From: a virus
DNA: 26,948 bases
Reading direction: 5' to 3' (one strand)
Virus record (IMG/VR): IMGVR_UViG_3300024267_000021
Coordinates: 1-26,948 of that record
The translations under genes and the position numbers were made by a program. This document shows positions 8,819-19,317 of the stretch, one piece after another; the stretch's first letter is position 1, and each line of letters opens with the position of its first letter. Below the pieces are notes generated by a model. It was not told where the DNA came from. It saw only the letters and a list, made by a program, of their open reading frames with translations, and ran no database searches.

Positions 8819-11800
8819 TTATGAAATTGTAAACGGAACCAATTCTTCAGCAGAATTGATTGAATTTGGTCCACTATAGAGAGTACAACCATCAAATTGG
8901 GTTTCTGTTTTACTTGTGTATTGGATTACAGTTCCTCCACTAGTAAACAAATATCCATTATTCGGGAAGTATGTTGTATCTTGTACAACAATTGAACCAC
9001 CAATAGTTCCATTAGAAGAACTAATAGCAACTGGGTTTTGAATTGATGGAGGCATTAGAGTAAACTTATCGCCCACTAAAGTATAACTAGAATTTCCGCG
9101 TTCGGCAAAATCGTTTACTGTCAATGATGGATAATAACTAGTCAATTCTAAGATACTTAAACTAGAAACATTACATGCTCCATCATCAAATAAACCATCA
9201 AAATGTTTAATTGTGTGACCAAGATTTGTTTTTGTGTAGTTACCTACATATCCCGTATCTTCTCCAAATGTCCTGTTTGATATTAAGATCTCTGTGGTAT
9301 TTCGCTGTGTAACATAATATCTACCATTGATATCAATTAAATCAACTTCCCCAATTCTTGTTTTAATTGGATCAACGACAAAAACACTTTCCTCGTATCC
9401 ATCGACTGCTCCACTTGGAGGAGTGATGAGTAATACCTGCAACTCTTGCTTGGTTATATCAAGTTCTGATTGAACAGTTTGAATTGTATTTTTGAAGTTT
9501 GTTTGTCTGACTGATGTAGTAAATGACTGAATATTACTAGATGGTGTTTCTAGTTTGTAATTTACAACGGTTTCTACACTCGAAATAGATGCGACATTAA
9601 ATTGTGGTTGAATATTCGCAATTGATTGTCTAGAAACTTTCTGAACTTTAACTGTTGGTGTTATAATTTGTTTTTGTGATTGACCTGCGGCAAACACTTT
9701 AGCACCAGCATTAATTGTAACCAGACTGGATTCAGACTCAACAACAGTGATACCACCATATGTCAAGGATACTGGATCTGGAATCTGTCGTAAGAATGTT
9801 CCAGCAATCCACTCTTGAGCAGTAGTATTCTCTTGACCTCTTTCTACATTTAAGAAACGATCATTAATCTTGCGGAAATATCGAACAATTTCTGTTCCAA
9901 TAAGAAGATATCCATTGGTTTTAAATTTATCTGTATTACCAACATAAATGACGGTATCATTAATAGTTAATGTAGTATCTAAGAACGCACCAACTTCAAA
10001 ATAATTGATGTTAGTAAGAGCAGTGTTGTTTATAACATTAGCAATACTAGAAGTTATTTCTCTTGCTGCTGATGTTGTCAGTGTGGAAGAAGAATCAATA
10101 CCAACAATGTATGGAGTACTAATACGAACATTAATTACTGTTCCACCATGGAATGTGTCAACTGGTGCTGCTTGCTGCTCTGTATGGAAAGTAGTTAATA
10201 CTTCATCAAGTTTTGCAGATAGATCTTCACTGACAGTTTCTTCAGCAGGAGTAATTATATCAATTAATTTGGTATCAATTATCAGAGGACTGTCAACTAA
10301 GGTTGAAGTAATAGCTTGAACACTTGCTGCCTGATTACTAATAACATCAATACTGGTAAAGATTACGCTCAGTCCTAAAGACTGCTCTAAATTCATTCTG
10401 GCATTGATTAGAGAAACTCCAATATCAGTTTCTTCTAGAACATCATAACGTCTGGCAACAACAACTTTTGGTGCTTTTGTATATCCAGACCCACCTTCGA
10501 TTAGTTCTACACTAATAACCTGACCTTTACTGACAAGGACCTGTGCCCTGGCTCCACCGCCTTCTCCATTTTCAGGAATAAAATTAATTACTGGCGGAGT
10601 ATAATATTGATAAGCAGTCGGTTGTGTGATGGGATCATAACTACGTTGATTCCAATCCAAATCTACAACAACACCATTTTCAATTTTAGCAACAATACTA
10701 AGACCTTCGCCTCTTGTTATTCCATTATATGCTTGAACTTCAACTTGACCAAAATAACTATTTGATACTTGCTGTTGACTTCTTTGTTCCTTACTTGTTA
10801 GTTTTGATGGGAGTTCTTTAATTTTTCTGAACTTATCTTCACCCTCAACTTTTATTAGACTATTGTTTGAAAGACTTATAAATGGATTTTTATATACTTT
10901 TCTCCAATAAGTACCACGCCAGTTTTGATCTATTCCTCTAAGAACAGATCTGCCATCATTATCAGTTTCATATACAATTGAAGAACCAGATGAATTTAAT
11001 CCAACAATGGTATTAATTTCATACTTTCTTGCTATAGAGAAATATACATCTCTTCCCTGAATTAAATCACACTTATAACCAAACACTTTTAAACTTAGAG
11101 TTGATCCAGAAACTGTTGGATCACTAACTTGTCCAATTACATTATATGTTCCATCATCGTTAATTTGATAGGCATGAATTGGAGATCCTCTTCTAATACC
11201 CATCCATCTATTTCCTAAGAAATCGGAAAGACCTGACGTAATTTCTAAATTAATAACACCATTTAAGTAATATAGATCTGTATTGAAATCAAACAAATTC
11301 AGAACTTGTCCAACATCTCTACCATAAAGGTATCTCATGTCAACTTTCATCTGTTCTGTAATTGGAAATTTGAAGAATATATTGGGACCAGATACTGTAT
11401 ACGAATCAATGTTTTTCTGGAGAACCCCATCAATAAACACTAATAAGTAATCTGGTTCTTCAACATTAACAACTGTAAGATCTTCTAAATCAAGAATTAA
11501 GAATGGTCCTGTTCGGACATTATTAACCAAATTCTTATCTAGAGTCATTCTCTTATAATTTCCAACCCCAATACCAACAACTTTCTCAACAGCTGTTGCT
11601 TCCCCTAATGTTCTGGCACCAGCATATTGATCCCAAATAGGAGCAATATCAAATTTAAGTTTGTTTGGAATTACTGTTCTATCGATATAATATGAATCAT
11701 CTCCTGGATAATTTGCATTATACTTAGTCTCTTGTAATACAGCATTAATTGATAGTAATAGATTCTCATCTTGTTCTGTAACAACAGAACTTCCATCTTC

Positions 11801-14800
11801 CCAATATAATTCAAACTCTTTGGTTTCGCCGTCAATATAATCAGGAAGAGTTTTAGTAACTTCTAATTTGTTTAAAACATCGTCTAGGTTATTGTAAAGA
11901 GAATTAACAGATGAAATTACATCATTACATTCTTGTGATGGAAGTAATGGATCTGGCAATATATTATAGTTTGAATATGTAAGAGTAGCAGACCAATATC
12001 CAGGTTTGTTTGAATTGATGTTCACAATTTCTACTACACCTGTTCCTTTAGCAATGATATCTTTTACGATATCAATCATAGTAGTAATTGTAGATTCAAC
12101 ATCGGCACATACAGGGAATTCTGAGTCTGCAAATACTGTATTATCTGCGTAGGGAGCAATACTAGTAAAAGTTCCACTTGTCAATGTATTCCGCATTGCC
12201 AGTATCATGAGATCTCTTAACCTCTCCCATGCTGCAACTGCGGCGGTAACTTCTAATCCAGTCAGATAAGTTAATTCTTCTCCATATGGATATCCGCGAT
12301 TTGTGTAGTATAGTTGAGCAAATTCAACAATTTTAGCATTTCCACCAAATCTTAAGTGATAAACAATATCATCAATTAAAAATCCTAGATCTCTAGCACA
12401 CTTTGCTTTGTCTGATACAGGTAGAGCATAGTTAGCATATACAAATTCACTTACCTCTTCCTGTAAATATTCTTTGTTGTTGGCAATTAGGGTTGAAGCA
12501 TCATAGTAAGTTCCATTATTAATTCCACTGAAGAAGAAAGTTGCGCTATCAGTAGAAGCAAATGATAAAGGTACTTGTAAAATATCATTTGGATTTACTG
12601 AATAATCATCACCTGGTTGAACAGCACCAATACTAGATCCTAAAACTTCACTTCCAGAAGAAGATCCACTAAGGAAAGTGGTAGATGAAGATGCTCCACC
12701 GGCACCACCAGAGTTTGCTAGTGCTGGTTTTGATAAAGTTACTTGTGTTATGCTATCAATAGAAACAACAATTGTATCTGGACTATATGCTCTACCTGCA
12801 CTAATCGTCATGCCGATAGCAATATTATTGGTATTGCTAACTGTGACTTCTTTAGAACCTTGAATGAAAACTACAGACTCTTCAACATAATCCCAATTTC
12901 GGATTGCCAAATTTGCTAGATTTGTAGCATATTTGAAAATTGATAAAGATTCTGCTGAATTGTTCTTGATATACTCTGAACTGGTAGCAAAAATATTTGC
13001 ATAGTCTACGAGTTTGCTGTTTCCACCAAATCGAATATCATGTTGGTAGGCATCAAGAATGTAACCAATATCAATGGTATAATCATCTAATTTTGTACTC
13101 CAATCCAATGAACTGTAGTATTGCTTACCATAACCAATTGATTCCTCAATAATAAATTTCTTATTTCTATCAATTTGATTGGCAGCATCAATCCATGTTC
13201 CACTGCGCTGGAAAATATTTCTTAATTTTCTAAGATAACGAGTATTATACTGACTATCCTTAAAGTAGAAATTTCTTCCAACAAATTTTGTTCCTTTGTA
13301 TTGAGATGTATCACCAACATTATTTCCTGTTAATTTATTTCCAGGACCTAAAGGAGGTGCGCTAAAAATAATATTATCTCCACTTACAGTATATGCAACT
13401 CCTGGTTCTTGTAAAATACCATCAAGAGTAACAATCAAACTTTCTACATTAACTGGAGTAAATGGTACTCCTGTATCGTCTAGTACCTGGAAAGATGTTG
13501 TTCCTTGTAACCTACCATCTGTATCAAAATACCCATCAAATGGAGCACTAAGAGTGAATGAGAAAGCACGAGTTTCATTAAAATTAAATTCTGAGGTAGC
13601 AGCAGAACCTTGACCATTACGTATTCTTGTGTTTTTAACAGTTTGAATAGTTTGAGTTGTTACTTGCTTTGTGCTTTCAACAGTAATCTTATTTTTATTT
13701 GGATCCCATAGTTGAATAATTGAGAAAGTGTCTGCCTTTTTTTCACCAGCAACTGGCATTTCAGATTGAGCAGTTGTTTCAATGTCAACTTGCCCAAATA
13801 ATTTAAATCCAGCAGGGTGTGTGGTGGATTTGATTAAATCTCTCCACTGTTCAATAGAAGTTTTTGATTTGACAACGTAAGAGTAGTCTTGGTAAAAGAA
13901 ACTATCAGTTAATTTTTGATTTGCTGCTCCAAGTCTTCCTTTATCTGAAGTATAGTAACCTAAGTTATCATACGAACCTTTAGTTGTTGTGCTGAATGTT
14001 GTAATAAATGCTTTCTTGACTATGCCAGAAGCACCAGATATGTAACCATCTACAGAAACATTTTCTCTAATAATACCAACAACTTTTTCAATTTTGATTA
14101 AATTTGATCCTTGTCTGTATTCAGAAACTATTGCTCTAGAAACTTCAACTCCATCAATTGTTTGAGTTAAAATTTCTCCTTTCTGATACACTCCATTGAA
14201 ATTTTTCAATGCCAAAGTATACTTTGAAGTTACTGCTGATGATACAGTTTTATCTAAATGATAACCAGCTCCATTGTTTATGATCCTCACACTTTGAGGA
14301 ATTCCAATACTTTCACTTTCAGCATACAAACTTACTGCAGATTCAATAATTATAATCTCAGGAGCATATGTGTAACCAACACCGGGATTTTTAACGGTAA
14401 TTGAGAATAACTTACCATCACGTTGAATTACGTTAAAATCCGCACCGGTTCCATCAGAATTTGTAATAATAACTTTAGGATTTACGTAATTTGATCCAAC
14501 GATATCGATATTGACACCAGTAATAATATTAGTAAATGTATCAAATAAAACTGTTGCCGATCCTCTATATGGTTCTGAAGGATCGCAACCTAAAATCAAT
14601 GGAACTTTTTTGTAGTTTTGTCCTAAATTTATTACCTTAACACTGTTGATTTCACCAATAGCAAATTGACCACTAGTGGTATATGAAACAGATCCAGAAC
14701 CATCCCAAAGAGGAGTACTTAAAACATCGTATACAAAACGATTTCTTGTAACATAGTTAAGTGTCTTTGTTCCTTGTAACGGATCATTGATAACTTGTAA

Positions 14801-17800
14801 ATATGCTCCCTCTGAATTTACAATATTATTTTTGTCAAAATAATAGAAATTAAGGAAATCTGTTCCTACTTTAGTATCATAGTTATTTTGCTCTAAAGCA
14901 GGACCAAATCCAAATTTAACTGTTGTTGATGACCCAGAATTACCAGGTAAAATTGTAGTAGCAAGTTTTTCTGTAGTTAATAAATTATAACTCTTACTTG
15001 GACTCATATCAAAATATGTTCCAATCAGAGAAGAATGTGAAGTATCAAATACGTAATTATAAAACTCTTGTATATTAATATTTGGATTTGGTGTAAATGT
15101 AGTATTGTCTTCAGAAAATTCAAATTTAAAATCAATATCTCCAACAGAAACAATAGATATTAATCTTTGCTGACTGCTTTCATCAAAAAACGATGTGCTT
15201 AATGTTATTGCTTCTGCTTCTCTCTTGTCAATACTATAATCAAATACAATAGTAGCATTCTGAGTATCTAAATCATAAGATTGAATATACCCACTGCCAT
15301 TAGCAGAAGTAATTTTAAAATTATTTGAAAAATTATATCTTGGTTTGTATAAAGAAAGAGACGCTTTATTATAATGATCTACCGCAGTAGTTCCTTCTCT
15401 AGATCGAATTACTGTTAATGTATTATTATTGATAGCAGAAATTTCTACGATCTCAGATCCAATGCTTACTAAATCTCCTGTGGCAAATCCTTTTGAGGTT
15501 TTAACTTCAATGGTAGTGGAGTTAAATGAGACACCTGCATGATCAACATATAATGCTAATCTAGAAGAACTTAAAGATGCTCCTGATCTTTGTAGTTGAT
15601 CATCATCTACACCAAGATAATCTCCTCTTTGGTAATCAACACCACCATTTGTAATAGTGATACTATTAACGACTCCAGCATCAGATACTATAATGTCCGC
15701 AATAGCACCAGAACCAGAACCTCCTGTAATTGGAATATCGGTATATGTTCCTGCTGTATAATCTGCTCCACCATTTAAATTGGTAAATCTTCCAATACCA
15801 TTAAAATTAATTGTTGTTGTATTGGACGGTGGTGTAAATGTTACTTGCTGATATAATCTTTTTCTGATATAATATGTTTTAGTTTTGGTAGCATCATCTG
15901 GAAATATGTTAATATCAACAGAGTCTCCAATTGCTAATCCATGATCTTCTGTAGTTTCTATTAAGACAACACTTTGATTTACTTCAAATGGTTCTAAGTT
16001 ATCACTCAAAGAAACTAATGTAACAATTTTAGATCCAGATGTGTTGAAAAGATTATCTGACTGAAGGTAGTAATTGTCATCAACAATCCACACACCAGAC
16101 AATACTTTGATGGTAACTGTATTCTGCCTACTAGTTCCTTCTAAAATTTCGGCAGTAGCAATAGGTGCGTTGACACCATCAGTTAAACTTAATATAGCAC
16201 CTTTCGTGTAATTGCTATCTTGGTCTATAGTAAGAATAAAAGTTTTGATATCAGCAGAAAAAGTTCCGGTGTTATTAAAAGTTCCTATAACATTTTTAAG
16301 TACAATCAAGTTATCGTTGGTAACAGTTCCTACGATTGAACCAGATGCTCCACTTGCCGGTTGTCTTAATGTATCATCTACAAACAAGAAAGCATTTTGA
16401 ATAGTTGTTAATTTTACAACTTTGTCTTCTTTACTTTGTAAGTAATTAACTCCTTTTCCTTTAACAGATGATACTAATGCATTAACATCTCTTCCCTCGG
16501 TTCCAATATTATTAAAGTATAGTTGTGAATTAACAGAGAAATTACTAGAAGAATTGTCAATAACGACGTTATCTACAGTTCCTGATCGTACTTCGGAAAT
16601 AGTAGCTACTAATCCATCACCATTACCCAACATTCCAGGAGTAAAAAATCTTTTAGCATCTTTGGGAATATCGTTTTGATTAATTTTAGTAGTGTAATTA
16701 CTATCTACTGGTAGAGAATAGAATTTGTCTCCTAAAACATATGGAAACTGTGGTACTTGACTACTATTAATAGTAATAAAATAAGCATATGTTCCATCAG
16801 GAAAATCTGGAGTGATGCAAAAACGACCGTTGTTCTCATCCAAAGATCCACTTTTATGAGAATAAACATAGTCATTGATAAAGGATCCTAATGGATACTC
16901 TACCGGTGAAGGTCCATCTTGCCTACTTCCAGACAAAGAATAACTAGAAGTCATTCTTACAATTGAAGAAATTTGATCTAGTGGATTCTCGTATCCAAAT
17001 GGACCATAGATTGGGTTGCCATCATAAGCAAATCCCAAAATGGGAGAATGTGTTTTGTTTGTTGGTTCTGTATCTGCAGAATTTAAATTGTCGTTTAATT
17101 GAATTCTGAGTGCTTTTGGGTTAGCAACTTGACCATATCCATATTCAAGAACATTGTTTATGTTTTCAAATACATAACCATATTGTTTGTCTAAATTTGA
17201 TTCTAAACTGACATAACGATTTTTATTCCACTCTTTTAACAATGGTGTTACTTCAGCACCAGATCCAACAGAAACAATTTCTACTTGAATATTTTGTTGA
17301 GTATATAATGAACCACCAGCAATTTTAGTAAATTCTACAATAGATCCATCCCTATCAATTACTGTATTATATTCGGCAAATCTTCCTTTGCCAACACGAT
17401 CAGTAATTCTTACAATAGGTGGCGTGGAATAAAATTTGCCAGGATTTTCAACGATTATACTAGTTACTTCTCCACCGGTTACAACTGCTCTAGCAACACC
17501 GTCTCTTCCAGAAGTAATCTCTACTTCAGGAGTAACTGGGAATGTGATGTCAGTATCAACAATGATACTATCAACAACTCTACCAACCATCTGTGCCCTT
17601 GCTCTTCCGGCAAGACCATCAACTACAACAAATGGAGGATTTACATATCCACGTCCTCTATTATCTACACGAATTTCTTCCAGTTTTCCAAAACGTAGAC
17701 TTTCAGAATCTTTATATCCATAAATGGGAACACCATTTAATAAGATACCAACATCTCTTTTTTGTGTTTTATAAACTTCTGTTGTTGCTACAGGAGTTTT

Positions 17801-19312
17801 TCTAAGGATTCTAAGTATTTTTTGATCCTGGACAGGTTGTGTAACAATAGGACCGTCAAAAATGTTATGCGAAGGATAACTAGACGATGTGATATAGTAA
17901 TACTGATCATCTGCAAAAATAGCAGACACATTATTAGAAATACCAGCAAGAGATTGTTCTACTGGTGTATTAGTACTCGATGTTACTGATGTTCCTGTAT
18001 CCTTGATCCATCTAAGTTGATTGGTTCCGGTTAGAACAATTCTGGGGTCTGCTGTTTTAAAACCGGGTTCTGATACTTGTACAGCATCACCTGTGAATGA
18101 ATACGGTTGAGAAACATCGGGCAAAGCATCATAAACAACACCCAAGGTTAGTAATGTAACATCAGAACCTTCAATTGTAACCGGTTTGTATACAAACTCA
18201 CCTTGAGAATGCTCTACAGATAAACTTCTTTCGCTAATAATAAACTGAGTTACTGTCTTATCAGAAAACTTGATAATTTCATCACCAATTAAAATTTCTC
18301 CAATAGAACTCCACCCCATGGTAGAAAATACATTAACTCTATCGCCAACCCCAAAAGATGGTGCTATGCTACTTTCTAATTTTGTTTTTGTTGAAATTTG
18401 AAATTCGCCATTGACGGTTTCGGGAGCAACAACAATATTCCAGATTACTTCACCATCAATCGTACCTTGAGCAATAACGTTATCTACAGTAGCAGATGCA
18501 TATCCATAATCATCTGTTGGAGACTGTACTATTTTCTTGCCAATTAGGTCTTTTGGATTTCCTGATACTACCTTTACCTTAAGAGCGTATACATTAATCC
18601 AATCAGATTCTGAGGATTTGTATGTAAATTCTCTTGGGTGATATACTTCTGGTTTGTTCTCTACATCATCTGATATAATAGTATTAAAAATAAATTTAAT
18701 AGAATCATCAGTTCCTTTTGCTTTGTAGAACTTCTGAATATTTTTAATCAGAGTTCTCTTATCTACTTCCCCTCTAAGATACTTTTCAGGGAATGAACCA
18801 AGGTATTGGTTTTCAAAATTTCTTACAAAAGCATATAAGAATAGATTACTAATATTATATACTTCAGCACCTGCTAAATGCTCTGCTGCTGTTGTACTAG
18901 AAAAATTGGAAGAGTTGTATAGATCTCCTAACTTGGTATTTCCACTTACTCCTCTGGAGCATTTCTGTAATTGACTATCAGTGCGACTTTCGTAGAAAAT
19001 AATTTCGTCATCAATTCTTACATACCCATTTTTCTCTGGAAAAGACTGAGCATCTACAAGATCAATAGTTGTATCACTAATACTAATATCAGAAGTAACA
19101 GTATCTTTTTGATTAAGTAAGTTTTTTTCGTAATAATCAATGTCGGCATACTTTTGGATGTTACTTAAAACATCTAAAGGACCACCTTGTACTTCCTGTG
19201 CTTCATAATACTTCTCTACAAACTTACCAAACAGTTCATATTCAGAAGAAATGAATTCTGGAAGTTGGGACTCAATTAGAGTAGAAATTCTCTTAGTCTT
19301 TACAGAAGGCAT
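8819..19312 (-). CDS. 7: Giant baseplate wedge protein, gp7-like (3497 aa) with a YHYH-like domain
   Basis: An uninterrupted 3497-codon gene placed between gp6 and gp8, the position of the T4 wedge initiator gp7 (1032 aa). The N-terminus (MPSVKTKRISTLIESQLPEF, then FVRNFENQYLGSFPEKYLRG at about residues 162-181) matches what I know of cyanophage proteins annotated gp7. Around residues 755-850 the pair ILGFAYDGNPIYGPFGY and SGSLDENNGRF...FPDGTYAYFIT resembles the YHYH domain. At least five copies of a module built on GYLxIGxEI...RGxxxT lie near residues 76-152, 320-385, 1262-1317, 3107-3175 and 3434-3495. A DIGYILD...RFGGNSKLVDYA helix motif near 2085 recurs near 2315 as DLGFLID...RFGGNAKIVEFA. 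DGxLQ...YTVSGxNI segments recur as well. It is probably a long modular beta-rich wedge protein. The gp7 name rests mainly on order and N-terminus; direct homology to T4 gp7 is not shown. The start is 5 nt after the gp6 stop. Confidence 0.85.
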   Translation of the reverse strand: MPSVKTKRISTLIESQLPEFISSEYELFGKFVEKYYEAQEVQGGPLDVLSNIQKYADIDYYEKNLLNQKDTVTSDISISDTTIDLVDAQSFPEKNGYVRIDDEIIFYESRTDSQLQKCSRGVSGNTKLGDLYNSSNFSSTTAAEHLAGAEVYNISNLFLYAFVRNFENQYLGSFPEKYLRGEVDKRTLIKNIQKFYKAKGTDDSIKFIFNTIISDDVENKPEVYHPREFTYKSSESDWINVYALKVKVVSGNPKDLIGKKIVQSPTDDYGYASATVDNVIAQGTIDGEVIWNIVVAPETVNGEFQISTKTKLESSIAPSFGVGDRVNVFSTMGWSSIGEILIGDEIIKFSDKTVTQFIISERSLSVEHSQGEFVYKPVTIEGSDVTLLTLGVVYDALPDVSQPYSFTGDAVQVSEPGFKTADPRIVLTGTNQLRWIKDTGTSVTSSTNTPVEQSLAGISNNVSAIFADDQYYYITSSSYPSHNIFDGPIVTQPVQDQKILRILRKTPVATTEVYKTQKRDVGILLNGVPIYGYKDSESLRFGKLEEIRVDNRGRGYVNPPFVVVDGLAGRARAQMVGRVVDSIIVDTDITFPVTPEVEITSGRDGVARAVVTGGEVTSIIVENPGKFYSTPPIVRITDRVGKGRFAEYNTVIDRDGSIVEFTKIAGGSLYTQQNIQVEIVSVGSGAEVTPLLKEWNKNRYVSLESNLDKQYGYVFENINNVLEYGYGQVANPKALRIQLNDNLNSADTEPTNKTHSPILGFAYDGNPIYGPFGYENPLDQISSIVRMTSSYSLSGSRQDGPSPVEYPLGSFINDYVYSHKSGSLDENNGRFCITPDFPDGTYAYFITINSSQVPQFPYVLGDKFYSLPVDSNYTTKINQNDIPKDAKRFFTPGMLGNGDGLVATISEVRSGTVDNVVIDNSSSNFSVNSQLYFNNIGTEGRDVNALVSSVKGKGVNYLQSKEDKVVKLTTIQNAFLFVDDTLRQPASGASGSIVGTVTNDNLIVLKNVIGTFNNTGTFSADIKTFILTIDQDSNYTKGAILSLTDGVNAPIATAEILEGTSRQNTVTIKVLSGVWIVDDNYYLQSDNLFNTSGSKIVTLVSLSDNLEPFEVNQSVVLIETTEDHGLAIGDSVDINIFPDDATKTKTYYIRKRLYQQVTFTPPSNTTTINFNGIGRFTNLNGGADYTAGTYTDIPITGGSGSGAIADIIVSDAGVVNSITITNGGVDYQRGDYLGVDDDQLQRSGASLSSSRLALYVDHAGVSFNSTTIEVKTSKGFATGDLVSIGSEIVEISAINNNTLTVIRSREGTTAVDHYNKASLSLYKPRYNFSNNFKITSANGSGYIQSYDLDTQNATIVFDYSIDKREAEAITLSTSFFDESSQQRLISIVSVGDIDFKFEFSEDNTTFTPNPNINIQEFYNYVFDTSHSSLIGTYFDMSPSKSYNLLTTEKLATTILPGNSGSSTTVKFGFGPALEQNNYDTKVGTDFLNFYYFDKNNIVNSEGAYLQVINDPLQGTKTLNYVTRNRFVYDVLSTPLWDGSGSVSYTTSGQFAIGEINSVKVINLGQNYKKVPLILGCDPSEPYRGSATVLFDTFTNIITGVNIDIVGSNYVNPKVIITNSDGTGADFNVIQRDGKLFSITVKNPGVGYTYAPEIIIIESAVSLYAESESIGIPQSVRIINNGAGYHLDKTVSSAVTSKYTLALKNFNGVYQKGEILTQTIDGVEVSRAIVSEYRQGSNLIKIEKVVGIIRENVSVDGYISGASGIVKKAFITTFSTTTKGSYDNLGYYTSDKGRLGAANQKLTDSFFYQDYSYVVKSKTSIEQWRDLIKSTTHPAGFKLFGQVDIETTAQSEMPVAGEKKADTFSIIQLWDPNKNKITVESTKQVTTQTIQTVKNTRIRNGQGSAATSEFNFNETRAFSFTLSAPFDGYFDTDGRLQGTTSFQVLDDTGVPFTPVNVESLIVTLDGILQEPGVAYTVSGDNIIFSAPPLGPGNKLTGNNVGDTSQYKGTKFVGRNFYFKDSQYNTRYLRKLRNIFQRSGTWIDAANQIDRNKKFIIEESIGYGKQYYSSLDWSTKLDDYTIDIGYILDAYQHDIRFGGNSKLVDYANIFATSSEYIKNNSAESLSIFKYATNLANLAIRNWDYVEESVVFIQGSKEVTVSNTNNIAIGMTISAGRAYSPDTIVVSIDSITQVTLSKPALANSGGAGGASSSTTFLSGSSSGSEVLGSSIGAVQPGDDYSVNPNDILQVPLSFASTDSATFFFSGINNGTYYDASTLIANNKEYLQEEVSEFVYANYALPVSDKAKCARDLGFLIDDIVYHLRFGGNAKIVEFAQLYYTNRGYPYGEELTYLTGLEVTAAVAAWERLRDLMILAMRNTLTSGTFTSIAPYADNTVFADSEFPVCADVESTITTMIDIVKDIIAKGTGVVEIVNINSNKPGYWSATLTYSNYNILPDPLLPSQECNDVISSVNSLYNNLDDVLNKLEVTKTLPDYIDGETKEFELYWEDGSSVVTEQDENLLLSINAVLQETKYNANYPGDDSYYIDRTVIPNKLKFDIAPIWDQYAGARTLGEATAVEKVVGIGVGNYKRMTLDKNLVNNVRTGPFLILDLEDLTVVNVEEPDYLLVFIDGVLQKNIDSYTVSGPNIFFKFPITEQMKVDMRYLYGRDVGQVLNLFDFNTDLYYLNGVINLEITSGLSDFLGNRWMGIRRGSPIHAYQINDDGTYNVIGQVSDPTVSGSTLSLKVFGYKCDLIQGRDVYFSIARKYEINTIVGLNSSGSSIVYETDNDGRSVLRGIDQNWRGTYWRKVYKNPFISLSNNSLIKVEGEDKFRKIKELPSKLTSKEQRSQQQVSNSYFGQVEVQAYNGITRGEGLSIVAKIENGVVVDLDWNQRSYDPITQPTAYQYYTPPVINFIPENGEGGGARAQVLVSKGQVISVELIEGGSGYTKAPKVVVARRYDVLEETDIGVSLINARMNLEQSLGLSVIFTSIDVISNQAASVQAITSTLVDSPLIIDTKLIDIITPAEETVSEDLSAKLDEVLTTFHTEQQAAPVDTFHGGTVINVRISTPYIVGIDSSSTLTTSAAREITSSIANVINNTALTNINYFEVGAFLDTTLTINDTVIYVGNTDKFKTNGYLLIGTEIVRYFRKINDRFLNVERGQENTTAQEWIAGTFLRQIPDPVSLTYGGITVVESESSLVTINAGAKVFAAGQSQKQIITPTVKVQKVSRQSIANIQPQFNVASISSVETVVNYKLETPSSNIQSFTTSVRQTNFKNTIQTVQSELDITKQELQVLLITPPSGAVDGYEESVFVVDPIKTRIGEVDLIDINGRYYVTQRNTTEILISNRTFGEDTGYVGNYTKTNLGHTIKHFDGLFDDGACNVSSLSILELTSYYPSLTVNDFAERGNSSYTLVGDKFTLMPPSIQNPVAISSSNGTIGGSIVVQDTTYFPNNGYLFTSGGTVIQYTSKTETQFDGCTLYSGPNSINSAEELVPFTIS

Positions 19313-19317
19313 TTACT

